NCBI RefSeq assembly: GCF_036588685.1
Contig: NC_086379.1
Location: forward strand, 15,671,862-15,735,861
DNA length: 64,000 nucleotides
Direction: 5' to 3'
Source of the DNA: Mytilus trossulus
Lineage: Eukaryota > Mollusca > Bivalvia > Mytilida > Mytilidae
Of the stretch, positions 23,201 to 34,671 are shown in pieces; position 1 is the stretch's first letter, and each line of letters begins with the position of its first letter. A program made the translations under genes and the position numbers. The notes beneath the pieces are model-generated. The model worked only from the letters and a program-made list of their open reading frames with translations, ran no database searches and was not told the DNA's origin.

Positions 23201-25635
23201 AAGATCTGAAAGTGAGACTATTAAAAAAGAGGGGGAGGCAAAGCCGGCCAATACTGAGGATTTCAGTGTTTTTAACGTACAACGTAAAAATGACGCAGAA
23301 AAAGCTGCAATGGAAGCTGGGGCCTTAGAATCATCAACAGCAGTTAACAATTTACTAGAATATGCTGCTGCCATAGAAAACAATGCACGTCTACATGAAG
23401 AACAGCAATCTGTAGGAGATGATATGGTAGGTGAGATTAAAACTGAAGATGGTGCTACAAACAAGTTACCTACTTATGATGAAGCTGTTAAAAAAGAAGA
23501 TGGAATCAGAATCCAGTACAATGTCCCCATCAAAACCGAACCACATACCAGTGAAGATACTAAACAGTTTATTCCAGGTATTAATACTATTATTAGTAAT
23601 GACATAAAACACAGTACTAGAATTTACAAATTTTATAGCATTATCTTATTTCGTTTTCATAAGGAAGACCACTTGCATACATATACAATGTAACAATGTA
23701 GAAGGCCATTTAAATTGAAATGACGCTATTGAAAAAAAAACTTCCTCATTGTGCTAAATTTTCTTTATCAGAATTTCGTTTGTTTAAATTAAGCTACAGA
23801 TGTACATGTGATACTCAAAATATTTTATCTTTTTATTGACCTTAGCACAGTTAATAATTTATTTTGTTTTTTTCCTGCAAATTTAAATAAAAAACACATA
23901 CCCATTGTAAAGTTTAATGCAAATAGTTTGGGTTTTTGCAATCTTATACTCAATGTAAAATAGCTTTCAAAGACAAAATCATAAAATACACATACATGAC
24001 ATAAATCATAATGAGCAAAGAACTCAACTGACTTAAACAGAGCATTGTTGTTTGTCTTTCTTTACCATATACATTTATTTCCTCTAGAGTTTATTTTTTT
24101 TGGTAAAGATTGCATGAAATGCAATCAAAACCTCATGGGACTGACTTGATATCTTTAATGTTCCAAGGCTTATCACTTACATGTACTACAATGTATTTGA
24201 TACACAAAATATAATGCATTGATTATAACATTCTATTCATCGGATGAATTTCATACTATCAATGAACATTTCCAGAAATTTATCAATGTTATACGTACAT
24301 GTATATGCTCAGATATTCAAGGCACAAAATGATGCCACACTTTAGAAAGGTGCAGGAATCTAATATATGATCTAAAAATATAAATTACAAATGTATGTTA
24401 TTGTTAACCTCATCTTTAAAAATTGGAGTTATCTTCGAATTCCTTAGTCTAGAATAGCTGTTAAAGCAACAACAACCAATGCAATATTTAATTTACTTCC
24501 CTATGATATATTGAAGCAATCTTAACGGTTCTGCGCTTTCAAGCACTTTGATTTTGTATGGTCTGTTGTACTGTCTTAGTTATATTATTGATAGTTTCAG
24601 GAATAGCCATTAAACATGATAGTGGGCAATATCATTTGTGGAAAATATGAGAAAAACTTTTGTTTACCTGAAAGATTGAATCAATTTCATCTGTTATATT
24701 GCTTTCTTAACACAAATACACCTTCTGAATTCATGTAGATATAGGAAGATGTGGTGTGAGTGCCAATGAGACAACTCTCCATCCAAATAACAATTTATAA
24801 AAGTAAACCATTGTCTTGAATAGAGAACTAGAGTAGAAGTAGAACTAGAAGTTTTAGTTAAGATTTTCACGTACATGCATTTACATATAATGTATAAAGT
24901 GCCTAGAAAATCAACCTAACAATGTTAGAGTAGATTTGATTCATAACTTCCTCCCCAGCGCCGGGGCTGGAACCTGTACTTTTTTTCTAACTTCTACAAC
25001 AACACCGCCTAGCATTGGGCAGAGACCTTATCCCCTCCGCTAACTCTAGCTTACAAAAAATAAGCTTTCGTTTCAGGAGGATTTACCTGCTTGTAGGAAT
25101 TAAACAAGGATCTCTGTCAGATACAATACATGAAGTATTTATTTTTGTATACATGTATATTTTTTGGTAATTGTTAACATTTGATTTGTTTCAATTGTTT
25201 AAGAGTGATATTTGTTTAACTTCAATATCAAAAACTTAATGCTTGTGTTTAAATTACAGTTCAAGCCTTTGTTCAAAAAGTTGGATTAAAAAGAAAAAGA
25301 CCATCTTTTGAAAAAGACTGATTTTTGTTAACCATCTTACCTCCTGAAATGTCAACAACTTGAACATGAAATTTCTTTTATTATGAATTATTTGCTATTT
25401 TTCAGCCATTTTACCTGTTAGCCAAGCAACAATGAACCAGAAGTTACCGTTCCCAATAAGTAACATCCAATGTGTTCTCTGTCAGGAAGAATGTGCCAAT
25501 ACCAATGCCTTAGTGGAACACATAAGGAACAAACATTACTGTCAAGTAGCTGACCAGCTCTCCACAGCTAACCACACAGAATCATTGCAGGACAAGACAT
25601 CAACAACCAGTAGTGGGTTCACTATGACATCATAG
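20203..25635 (+). CDS. ZEB-like paired zinc-finger protein with SUMO-motif tail, alternative C-termini
   Basis: Exons: 20203-20275, 21326-21580, 22615-23577, then either 25260-25321 (450 aa) or 25406-25635 (506 aa). All junctions are GT..AG and phase 1, and both ends close in frame. Upstream, an acceptor at 20170 (ctctttgtgaccag) and an in-frame TGA at 20176-20178 make the ATG at 20203 the likely start. Residues about 27-80 form two adjacent fingers: [16 protein letters not shown] (C2H2) and [19 protein letters not shown] followed by C (C2HC). The KHKHH and KRF-HSGS-SQH signatures are those of the C-terminal finger pair of ZEB/ZFHX1 factors, which bind E-box-like DNA. A basic KKKSRSK-type stretch follows. 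No homeodomain or N-terminal finger cluster is visible. The long third exon encodes a low-complexity acidic/Gln-rich region with five psi-K-x-E sites (residues 134, 312, 384, 401, 415), typical of SUMO-modified repressors, two F-x-[IV]-F-N-V-Q repeats (about 298-304, 326-332) and LPTYDEA (about 395-401). Nuclear DNA-binding regulator is inferred; exact orthology unknown. Confidence 0.85.
21090..21160 (-). repeat. SINE-like dispersed repeat fragment (family 1), inverted
   Basis: gtgtcattttggtcttctgt through ggcaatcataccacatcttc, in intron 1 of the zinc-finger gene. Confidence 0.55.
21326..21580 (+). CDS. Exon with the ZEB-type finger pair
   Basis: Starts after acattttacag and ends at AAAG|gtaggt. 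It encodes both fingers, joined by the canonical HTGEKPY linker, and the following Lys/Arg-rich nuclear-localisation-like segment. The previous exon contributes one base (phase 1), giving D-I-I-D-R-K-F-A-C across the junction. Confidence 0.88.
24738..24812 (+). repeat. SINE-like dispersed repeat, 5' fragment (family 1)
   Basis: gatataggaagatgtggtgt through aataacaatttataaaagta, in the last intron of the zinc-finger gene. Nearly identical to the start of the copy at 9397. Confidence 0.6.
25260..25321 (+). CDS. Alternative terminal exon A (basic tail)
   Basis: Acceptor ttaaattacag ends at 25259. Joined to 23577 it adds about 20 residues, [20 protein letters not shown], then TGA at 25319-25321. 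KRKRP is a nuclear-localisation-like basic cluster. It competes with the exon at 25406 for the same upstream donor. Confidence 0.6.
25406..25635 (+). CDS. Alternative terminal exon B (third C2H2 finger)
   Basis: Acceptor tttgctatttttcag ends at 25405. Joined in phase 1 to 23577 it adds 76 residues containing one more C2H2 finger, [19 protein letters not shown] followed by IRNKH, a Ser/Thr-rich end and TAG. The stop lies inside the first unit of a 22-bp repeat. Only one of exons A and B can be translated in a given transcript, because A ends in a stop. Confidence 0.7.
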
Positions 25636-25770
25636 TTGACATTTGGTGACATCATATCTGACACTTGATGACATCATAGCTGACACTTGGTGACATCATA
25701 GCTGACACTTGATGACATCATAGCGGACACTTGATGACATCATAGCTGACACTTGGTGACATCATAGACA
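25625..25770 (+). repeat. 22-bp repeat with CRE-like core after zinc-finger stop
   Basis: Seven units of about 22 bp starting at 25625 (tgacatcatagctgacactt plus gg). The first supplies the final codons and stop of terminal exon B (ATG ACA TCA TAG). Confidence 0.85.
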
Positions 25771-28700
25771 GTACAAAACCATGCATTTTTTGTACATTCC
25801 TAGATATATCTTATTGTTTGTTATATGTTTGTTTTTATATTGTTATAACTTTTTGTGCACATTCACAAATTTGTTGAAAATAGTTTCAAAGATGTTCCTA
25901 TTTTTCCTGAAGTTTATTTATTTACATACATCTAATTTCAGTTGTTGTGCATTGAAATTAAAACAGGATTAAGAAATACATTGAAAATTCTTTGACTGAT
26001 CGTAGGTCATATTTTGACCTCTCATTTTCATATTCAGATTTGAAGAATTTTATAATCAATAATTAACAAGTAAAAATGTATTTGTTTTTTATGTAGATTA
26101 TAGGTATATAGGACATCTTGTCAATCACTATAGAAACTAGTTATTATTACCATGGTTACGATTGATCAATTATACAAATTCTTATTTGTAATAAGATAAT
26201 GAAAGTTCACTGGTATCTTTAAATGCAGTGTATTTGTACATGATTTTTGACATGTTGTTGATGTTTCTTAAGAAGAATGATCTCAAAATTGCAATGTTAT
26301 GTTGTCCTAGTTTAATTTTTTCTTTCTACTAGGATTATAATTTCTTGCCTGTATATACACCTTTTACCTGGATGTCAATGTTACCACTTACAAGAGCACA
26401 AAACAAATGTATGTTGTTTTGAATATGTAATACATGTAGATCTTTTTGTAATTTTAGTTGTGGATACATGTGTTGAAAGTGACACATTTAATATGAAATA
26501 TGTAAGCACAATGACTTCATACTATGATTTAATGCTTATTCCTCTTGAGAAAATTCAAAACAAAATACATGTAGGTTTTTATCAACATTTCACAGATGAA
26601 AAGTAGAAATCTAAAAGTTAAATTAAATATTTCACCTTAATTATTTTGAAAAGTTGCTACACAATCAACACTTCTTGGACCATAGTGTAAAACATTAAAG
26701 ACATTGTCATGGAAATATATCTGGGATTTGTGTTTTATTGAAAAACATATCTTGAATGATATTATTGTCCATTTTTTTTTTTTAAACTTTATTTAGCTGA
26801 CAACATTTTCAAAAATCTATTAAGTCACTTTTTAAGATTAAGATGATTTGAGGAGATAACATTTAGAAAGTTTCAAGTTAATTTTGGGTTTCAGTTCTTG
26901 TTTTCTTGATACATTAAAAAAATAGTTTAAAAACTCAGTGATTTGTTGCAATATATAGTTAAAATTGTCTCCCCTTAATTTAATAAGTTTGTTACCTCCC
27001 TTTGCATTTTTTTTCGCTTGTTAATGACTCTAATTTTAAAAAATCCAGGTTTAAAAAATAGATTGAATATTCAAGAAAGTAACGATTTCTAAATTAAAAT
27101 AAACATGATACTGATTAATAAAATAAGTAAAATACAAAGCACTCATTGTTACTCTGACAATATAAAAGTTTCTATCAACCCTGTAATTGTTCAAATAATT
27201 CAATGATAAAAAATGGTGTTAACATTATGTTAAAATAAGACATCTTTCAAAGTGTAATGCAAAGAATTCATTTTGAATTTTACTTGTTTTTATTCAAATC
27301 ACAAAAATTATGTTCCATAAAAGAATTATATGTAACTACACTTTTAAGAAAGCCAAAAATCAAAATTTTTTTGAATAAAACCTGATGATTTCTTAAATTA
27401 GAGGGTTTTTACAATCATTTAAGAACTGTTCCATTTAAACATACATGGTACTCAAGGAAGGCTCTTTCAAAATGGGGTATGGTGTGAAATTTAAAAATTG
27501 CACTTACATTTTCTTTATACTTGACACTTCAATGGGCCGTCCTTGAGAACAATGTATAATTTTAGGAACAGCCATAAAATAGATCTGTATACATATACTC
27601 AATTTAATTCTTATGTTGTTGTTATTTTAGAAATGGTTGTGATGAACTTCATGAACAAATGTGTTAAATACACTGTTAATAGATGATGATCAATCATTAA
27701 TTATTGATAGTTATAATCAAACCGATGTCTGTATATAGTTTTATAAATTGTTTCTTATGTTTAAAAACATGCCTCATTTTAAAGATTTTATTTCAAAAGT
27801 TTGATAAACTTGTATAGCTATCTTGTAGTGCAAAATAAGAATTTGCGTAAAACAGAAAGTGCAAATATTTTTTGGGGGGTTATTTTTTTTAAAGTTTTTA
27901 CAAAATTCACAGAGAAATGATTTCAACTTTTGTGACCTATGAACCTGACGTTGATTAAGAGGACATTTGTTTATGTTTTTTTTACCAAGGGTGATTTGAG
28001 AAATGTTTATCTACAAATTTATATATATTTTTTTTGTAAATGGTTGATTTTTATAGCTGTATAAGTAGCTTTGTATTGAAACAATAATCAATAATGGTAG
28101 CCATGCCTTCTTTTTAAAGGTAAAACAAAATAATTAAAGTCACTCAACTTGAAGATTCTCTTATGTATCAATAACAAAAAAAGAAGTGAACAAAAAATAT
28201 GATTTGTGAGTTTATTTTTAGAAGTATTATTGCACAAATATTGGTGAATATTGTTGATATTGGTGAAAATTGTTGTATGCATAGTATTATTGCACAAATA
28301 TTGGTGAATATTGTTGTATTCATAGTATTATTGTACAAATATTGGTGAATATTGTTGTATTCATAGTATTATTGCACAAATATTGGTGAATATTGTTGTA
28401 TTCATAGTATTATTGCACAAATATTGGTGAATATTGTTGTATTCATAGTATTATTGCACAAATATTGGTGAATATTGTTGTATTCATAGTATTATTGCAC
28501 AAATATTGGTGAATATTGTTGTATTCATAGTATTATTGCACAAATACTGGTGAATATTGTTGTATTCATAGTATTATTGCACAAATATTGGTGAATATTG
28601 TTGTAAGGAGATTGTAGGGAAAGTATTAACCAATATAAGTGTAATATTTATTTGTGTAAATCAAAACTTTTCAGTTGACACAAACTATGTAACCATTATT

Positions 28701-31700
28701 TACATCAACAGTTTCAAACTATATTGCACTAATACAATACTGTGAATGTAACACTGAGAGTTAATTTCAAATCGACATTAAGAAAGGTTCTGGGATCTTA
28801 CAATTTGCAACATAACATCATTTTATAAATTTAGTTTTTCATCCAGAGGTTAAAGGTTACATCAGGCTGTTTTTATGGAATAACATTTTTATAAGTTATC
28901 TTCAACTTTAAGAATATACATTTTTTACGTGGATTAGGACACACAAAACTTATGCTTATAGGTAGGGGTTGAAAGCTGTGTTTTAGTTGCCTATATAAAC
29001 ATTCAATGTATCATAGATAAGATGATAACTAAAAAAATATTGAAAATTTAAAGGGGAAATTTGTTTTGAATGACCTTATTGTAATGAGTTTGTTTTATTT
29101 TTGTTTCTATATATTATGCAAATATATACAGTGTATACATTATTTATACTAAATTGTTGCACAAATTATATGTATATCTTGTTTACTGCAAATTATTTTG
29201 TACATAGAATTATTTTTACACCACAGAAAGTGTGCACATTGATAGTATAATTAAGTAGTAGATATTGTTTATACATGTAGTATACTTGTAAATATTTTAA
29301 ATTGTATTTTTTTATTAATGAATTTGTTTATGTATCTATCAATAATGCTAAAACAAAAGTATATTCCCGCAATTTAACACATTAAAATGAAAAGTATAAT
29401 TTTGAATTTAATCTTGTATTAAATTTTAGCTTCAAATTATATTATAGATTGACATCTTATTTATGATGGATAAAAAAACATAATTATGCAATTAAATATA
29501 ATTTCAGAATGTTGTTTAGAAGCAAATATATAATTTTTTTATACCGAGAAAAATTGACTAATTAATCCAATATTTAGAATTTTTTTTACTTACTTTATGT
29601 AAAATGGTGAACTTTCAGTTTTCTACATTTAAAAATAGATATTTTTTTACCCTTAAACATGTTAAGACATATAAACAATCTAATAATGAATCCATGAAAA
29701 TTAATTGTACCTGAATTTAATGACCCTATCTATTTCAAAAGTTTAAATGCAACAGATGATGATCAAATTTTTAATACGTTTGAACAAATCCTAATCTAAA
29801 TTTTTAAGACAGATTTTCAAATGGAAGTTCTATGTTTATTTAAAAAAAGGTTGTACAAATGCCATCCATTTATTGCACTTTTTTTTAAGTGAGAACAGAA
29901 AAATCAGATGGAAATTCATAACATGAAAACAATAAATATCAGAACAAATTCATGCAAATTGAAAATTTTTATGACTAAAGGGAAATAACTCTTAAGACAA
30001 TATAAAAAAAAGTAAAATCACAAAAATACTGATCTTAGAGGAAAATCAATTCGGAAAGTCATAATCACATGGCAAAATCAAATAATAAAACGCATCCTTA
30101 ACGAATGGACTGTCATATAGATCAGAGTTCCAGGTTAACTCTTATAAAGTGTTTGATTCTACATATTTTACTTTGTAGAAGCTTTATGAAAGTTATGACA
30201 TTAAGTTAAATGTTTTGTCTAGTTTTGCATTCATTTGTTCGGGCAGATGAATTAGTTAAAAAAAAAATGATCAGGGATATATCTATTCTGCATTGACATA
30301 TTTTTTTCTCACATTTTATAAAACGGGAACTACAGCTCATATATACACTTAAGTTTTGTCTCATTTAAGTGTCAAACAACACAAAATATCTCATTTAATG
30401 TTAAGTTAAAAGATAACAATTCAATTAAGTCACTATTTACGATCTTTTGTTTCCAATAAAAAAGATATCATTACACACCATCTTGATTTAAACATTCAGT
30501 CCATGTAAATAAGATACTTTAATTTTACAATGCTGTTAAACTGTTATGTTGGCTTTGAAAGATTTATTTTCGTTATGTACGCTGTAGTGCTATATCTATA
30601 GAATTGATTATTGTTGAGTTCAGTACAGATAAATGCCATGCTTCTGAAAACTTAAATAAGGTGTGAAATTTCTTATAGGTTTGATATTAGAATTTTAGAG
30701 GCTACCTTTGATGGTTGCTAGGATAAATTAGAGAAGCTCATTTACAGGGGATTGATTGTGTTAACTGTTTTGAAGATTCACTAACTGTTCCAATTTTCTG
30801 GGAGTCAGTTTTTTTTTTGCACTTGAAAAAGTTCTTAATTAATAATTAAACAAATTGAAACATGTCTGAAGGTCAAAGTTATCATATCCAGTTCATACTG
30901 TTAATTCTTAAATTAAAGCGAGGTTTTTATTATTGTTAAAAATGCCAGTGTTGCAAACGCAATAATTTTAACTTGCATTTTGAAATATTTTATATGAATT
31001 GAACAGGATTTTTCTCAAAATCGTAAAAATTGGATTCACATTTAATTTTAAAATGACAAAATCGCAATAATAAATGCACACGATTATTTCTGAGTTAAAT
31101 TAGTTTCAAAACACAGGAAGGGTGTTATGCTAGTATCATTTGTAATTTTCATGACTATACATAAGCACATATTAACTTTACCTATACAGACCTTTCATAA
31201 TATAGATTGTGTATTATAATCTTTTCTAACATTAATTATTTACTTTAATATAGTTTTTATGAAACTTACATATTTCACCTGAAAACAAAAGATATAAGAG
31301 TGGGGTGTTTATAGAAATCAGATTTTCAGTCCTGAATTCATTTGTCTGATATATTTAAAGTACAGTCTCTAAGAAACAATACAAAGGAGTATTCACATTG
31401 CATTTGAAAACAAAGATTTCTCATCTAACCAAAACTTTTAGTTGATGTTTTTCTAAGGAGGGCTAACAAATCTTTGAAATAAAGCAGTTTAATTTCAAAG
31501 GCCCTGATTTGGTTTGAAACTACTTCTACCTAAATATGCTGCCCATGTAATGCCTAGCTTACTATATGGTAGGGTTTTGTTCATACAATGGATGACCTAT
31601 GGTTGTTTAATTATTCTACAGACAGAGATATTTTATTGACTGTCAAATCCCACTGAAAAACACTCAAAATTTAAAAGTAGTGAAAAGGAGGGCATTTTTG

Positions 31701-32690
31701 TAAAACAAACCATTTGAAAGTTATATTTTAAGCCCTAAATGTGATTGTTGGAGCGATGAAATATCTTTAAAGATTGATTTAAACAAGTGAGTTACGGGTT
31801 TAAATGCAAAAAATCAAACTGAGAGAAAATAATGTGATACAGGAAACCGCAGTCATTTATTTTTACCTTACCTTAGAGGCAAATTAAATCTTTACACATG
31901 AGCAGTATAACAAAATGCCTTGTTATGAATCACAGACAGTTCTATTATATGGACACATTTTCTTTGTTTTAGATAATTTTTGGACCTTAAGATGTAATTT
32001 TTTATTATGAATGTTTATTAGGACTAACTTCTTGTTCTTTTACAGCTACAACATATCCTAACTGTTACACCTAAGTATGTTATAATTAGAAATATTGGTT
32101 ACTTCTTCAATTGAGCATGGAGAGATGTTGGTTGGTGTTACATAATTTGACCATTAATTTTTGTGAGGAAAACTCTGTTTAGAAGAAAATACTAAACACA
32201 TAACAATATTGGCTCAGAATAATTGTAGGACAAATTTTAAGGGTCAATTTTTATTATAGTTTGCACTTTTTTAGATCGTTTATTTAGTGGGAAACAAATA
32301 AATGTAAGAAAGTACTGGGATTTTTTTTGAGGTTAGTTTGCAATAGATATATGTATATGATCTGCTAGTCTAGATCTGATAATTTTGTTTATGTTACTTT
32401 GCATTTAGTCATTTCTACACAAATATACAGAGCTTCAATGTTGACATTTCATTTTATCACTAGTTATTCCAAAATTTCACATTTATTGTACAATGGACAT
32501 TTATAGATAACAATATCATAATTTTCATTATCATTGCCATTGTAAATAAACATATTGTGTAAGATGTTTGCATTCAATTCCGTGATCAAATAAGTGTTAC
32601 TTCAGTGGAATTAAAATTACTTTCAGTGAATGTTATACATTTCTCTTTAACCTATCAAGTTTCATTTAATGGATTTATCTCCTGTTTTAT
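25771..32690. other. Long AT-rich non-coding stretch
   Basis: Almost 7 kb with no open frame above 70 codons that looks coding. The first part may be 3'UTR of the zinc-finger gene (aataaa-like signals are plentiful and so uninformative). The only structured feature is the 41-bp minisatellite. Confidence 0.55.
28224..28605 (+). repeat. 41-bp minisatellite, about nine copies
   Basis: Unit tattattgcacaaatattgg plus tgaatattgttgtattcatag; copies nearly identical except at the left edge. Confidence 0.92.
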
Positions 32691-32965
32691 GGTTATATCT
32701 TCCATTGGATCAACTTATCTACCATTAGATGGAGTTATTTCCCATTTGATAAAGTTATCTACCATTAGATGGAGTTATTTCCCATTTGATAAAGTAATCT
32801 ACCATTAGATGGAGTTATCTCCCATTTGATTGAGTTATCTCCCATTTGATAAAGTTATCTACCATTAGATGGAGTAATCTCCCATTTGATTGAGTTATTT
32901 CCCATTTGATAAAGTTATCTACCATTAGATGGAGTTATCTCCCATTTGATTGAGTTATCTCCTGT
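32690..32965 (+). repeat. 20-bp/40-bp compound tandem repeat
   Basis: Alternating gttatctaccattagatgga and gttatctcccatttgata-type half-units, ending 50 bases before the Helentron-like element. Confidence 0.85.
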
Positions 32966-33016
32966 ATCAGAGAAAAATTTCAAATACACATGATAACTGG
33001 CAAATTGCAGTTTTTT

Positions 33017-34669
33017 AGCTCACCTGGCCCGAAGGGCCAAGTGAGCTTTTCTCATCACTTGGCGTCCGGCGTCCGTCGTCGTCCGTCGTCGTCGTCGTCG
33101 TCCGTCGTCGTCCTGCGTTAACTTTTACAAAAATCTTCTCCTCTGAAACTACTGGGCCAAATTTAACCAAACTTGGCCACAATCATCATTGGGGTATCTA
33201 GTTTAAAAATTGTGTCCGGTGACCCCGCCAACTAACCAAGATGGCTGCCATGGCTATAAATAGAACATAGGGGTAAAATGCAGTTTTTGGCTTATAACTC
33301 AAAAACCAAAGCATTTAGGGCAAATCTGACATGGGGTAATATTGTTAATCAGGTTAAGATCTATCTGCCCTGAAATTTTCAGATGAATCTGACATTCCGT
33401 TGTTAGGTTGCTGCCCCTGAATTGGTAATTTTAAGGAAATTTTGTTGTTTTTGGTTATTATCTTGAATATTATTTCAGATAGAGATAAACTGTAAAAAGC
33501 AATAATGTTCAGCAAAGTAAGATCTACAAATAAGTCAACATGACCAAAATGATCAGTTGACCACTTTAGGAGTTATTGCCCTTTATAGTCAATTTTTAAC
33601 CATTTTTCGTAAATCTTAGTAATCTTTTAGAAAAATCTTCTCCTCTGATACTGCTGGGCCAAATTATTTGAAACTTGGCCACAATCATCATTGGGGTATC
33701 TAGTTTAAAAATTGTGTCCGGTGACCCCGCCAACTAACCAAGATGACCGCCATGGCTATAAATAGAACATAGGGGTAAAATGCAGTTTTTGGCTTATAAC
33801 TCAAAAACCAAAGCATTTAGAGCAAATCTGACATTGGGGTAAAATTGTTAATCAGGTGAAGATCTATCTGCCCTGAAATTTTCAGATGAATTGGACAACC
33901 TGTTTTTGGGTTGCGGCCCCTGAATTGGTAATTTTAAGGAAATTTTGCTGTTTTTGGTTATTATATTGAATATTATTATAGATATAGGTAAACTGTAAAC
34001 AGCAATAATGTTCAGCAAGGTCAGATTTACAAATAAGTCAACATGACCAAAATGGTCAGTTGACCCCTTTAGGAGTTATTGCCCTTTAAAGTCAATTTTT
34101 AACCATTTTTTGAAATTTTATATATCTTTTACTAAAATCTTCTTCTCTGAAACTGCTGTGCCAAATTGATCCAAACTTGGCCACAATCATCTTTGGGGTT
34201 TCTTGTTTAAAAAATGTGTCCGGTGACCTGGCCATCAAACCAAGATGGCCGCCACGGCTAAAAATAGAACATAGGGGTAAAATGCAGTTTTTGGCTTATA
34301 ACTCAAAAACCAAATAATTTAGAGAAAATCTGACATGAAGTAAAATTGTTAATCAGGTCAAGATCTATCTGCCCTGAAATTTTCAGATGAATTGGACAAC
34401 CTGTTTTTGTGTTGCGGCCCCTGAATTGGTAATTTTAAGGAAATTTTGCTGTTTTTGGTTATTATATTGAATATTATTATAGATATAGGTAAACTGTAAA
34501 CAGCAATAATGTTCAGCAAAGTAAGATCTACAAATAAGTCAACATGAACGAAATGGTCAATTGACCCCTGTAGGAGTTATTGACCTTTGTAGTCAATTTT
34601 CAATCTGCTTCCTTTGTTTAATATTCACATAGACCAAGGTGAGCGACACAGGCTCTTTAGAGCCTCTAG
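33017..34669 (+). mobile_element. Helentron-like non-autonomous element, second copy
   Basis: Same ends as the element at 48764-51130 but opposite orientation: hairpin 33017-33047 (AGCTCACCTGGCCC loop GGGCCAAGTGAGCT), a GTCGTC microsatellite at about 33065-33112, and at the far end an inverted subterminal AGGTGAGC (34637-34644), hairpin AGGCTCTttAGAGCCT (34650-34665) and CTAG (34666-34669). It is flanked by TT on both sides. The core is different: three diverged ~500-bp direct repeats (starting near 33130, 33630 and 34135), not the 166-bp units. Confidence 0.75.
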
Positions 34670-34671
34670 TT

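Noticed and set aside
28224-28605. CRISPR-like regular spacing in the minisatellites
   Set aside because: Units are contiguous with no unique spacers, and the genome is eukaryotic.
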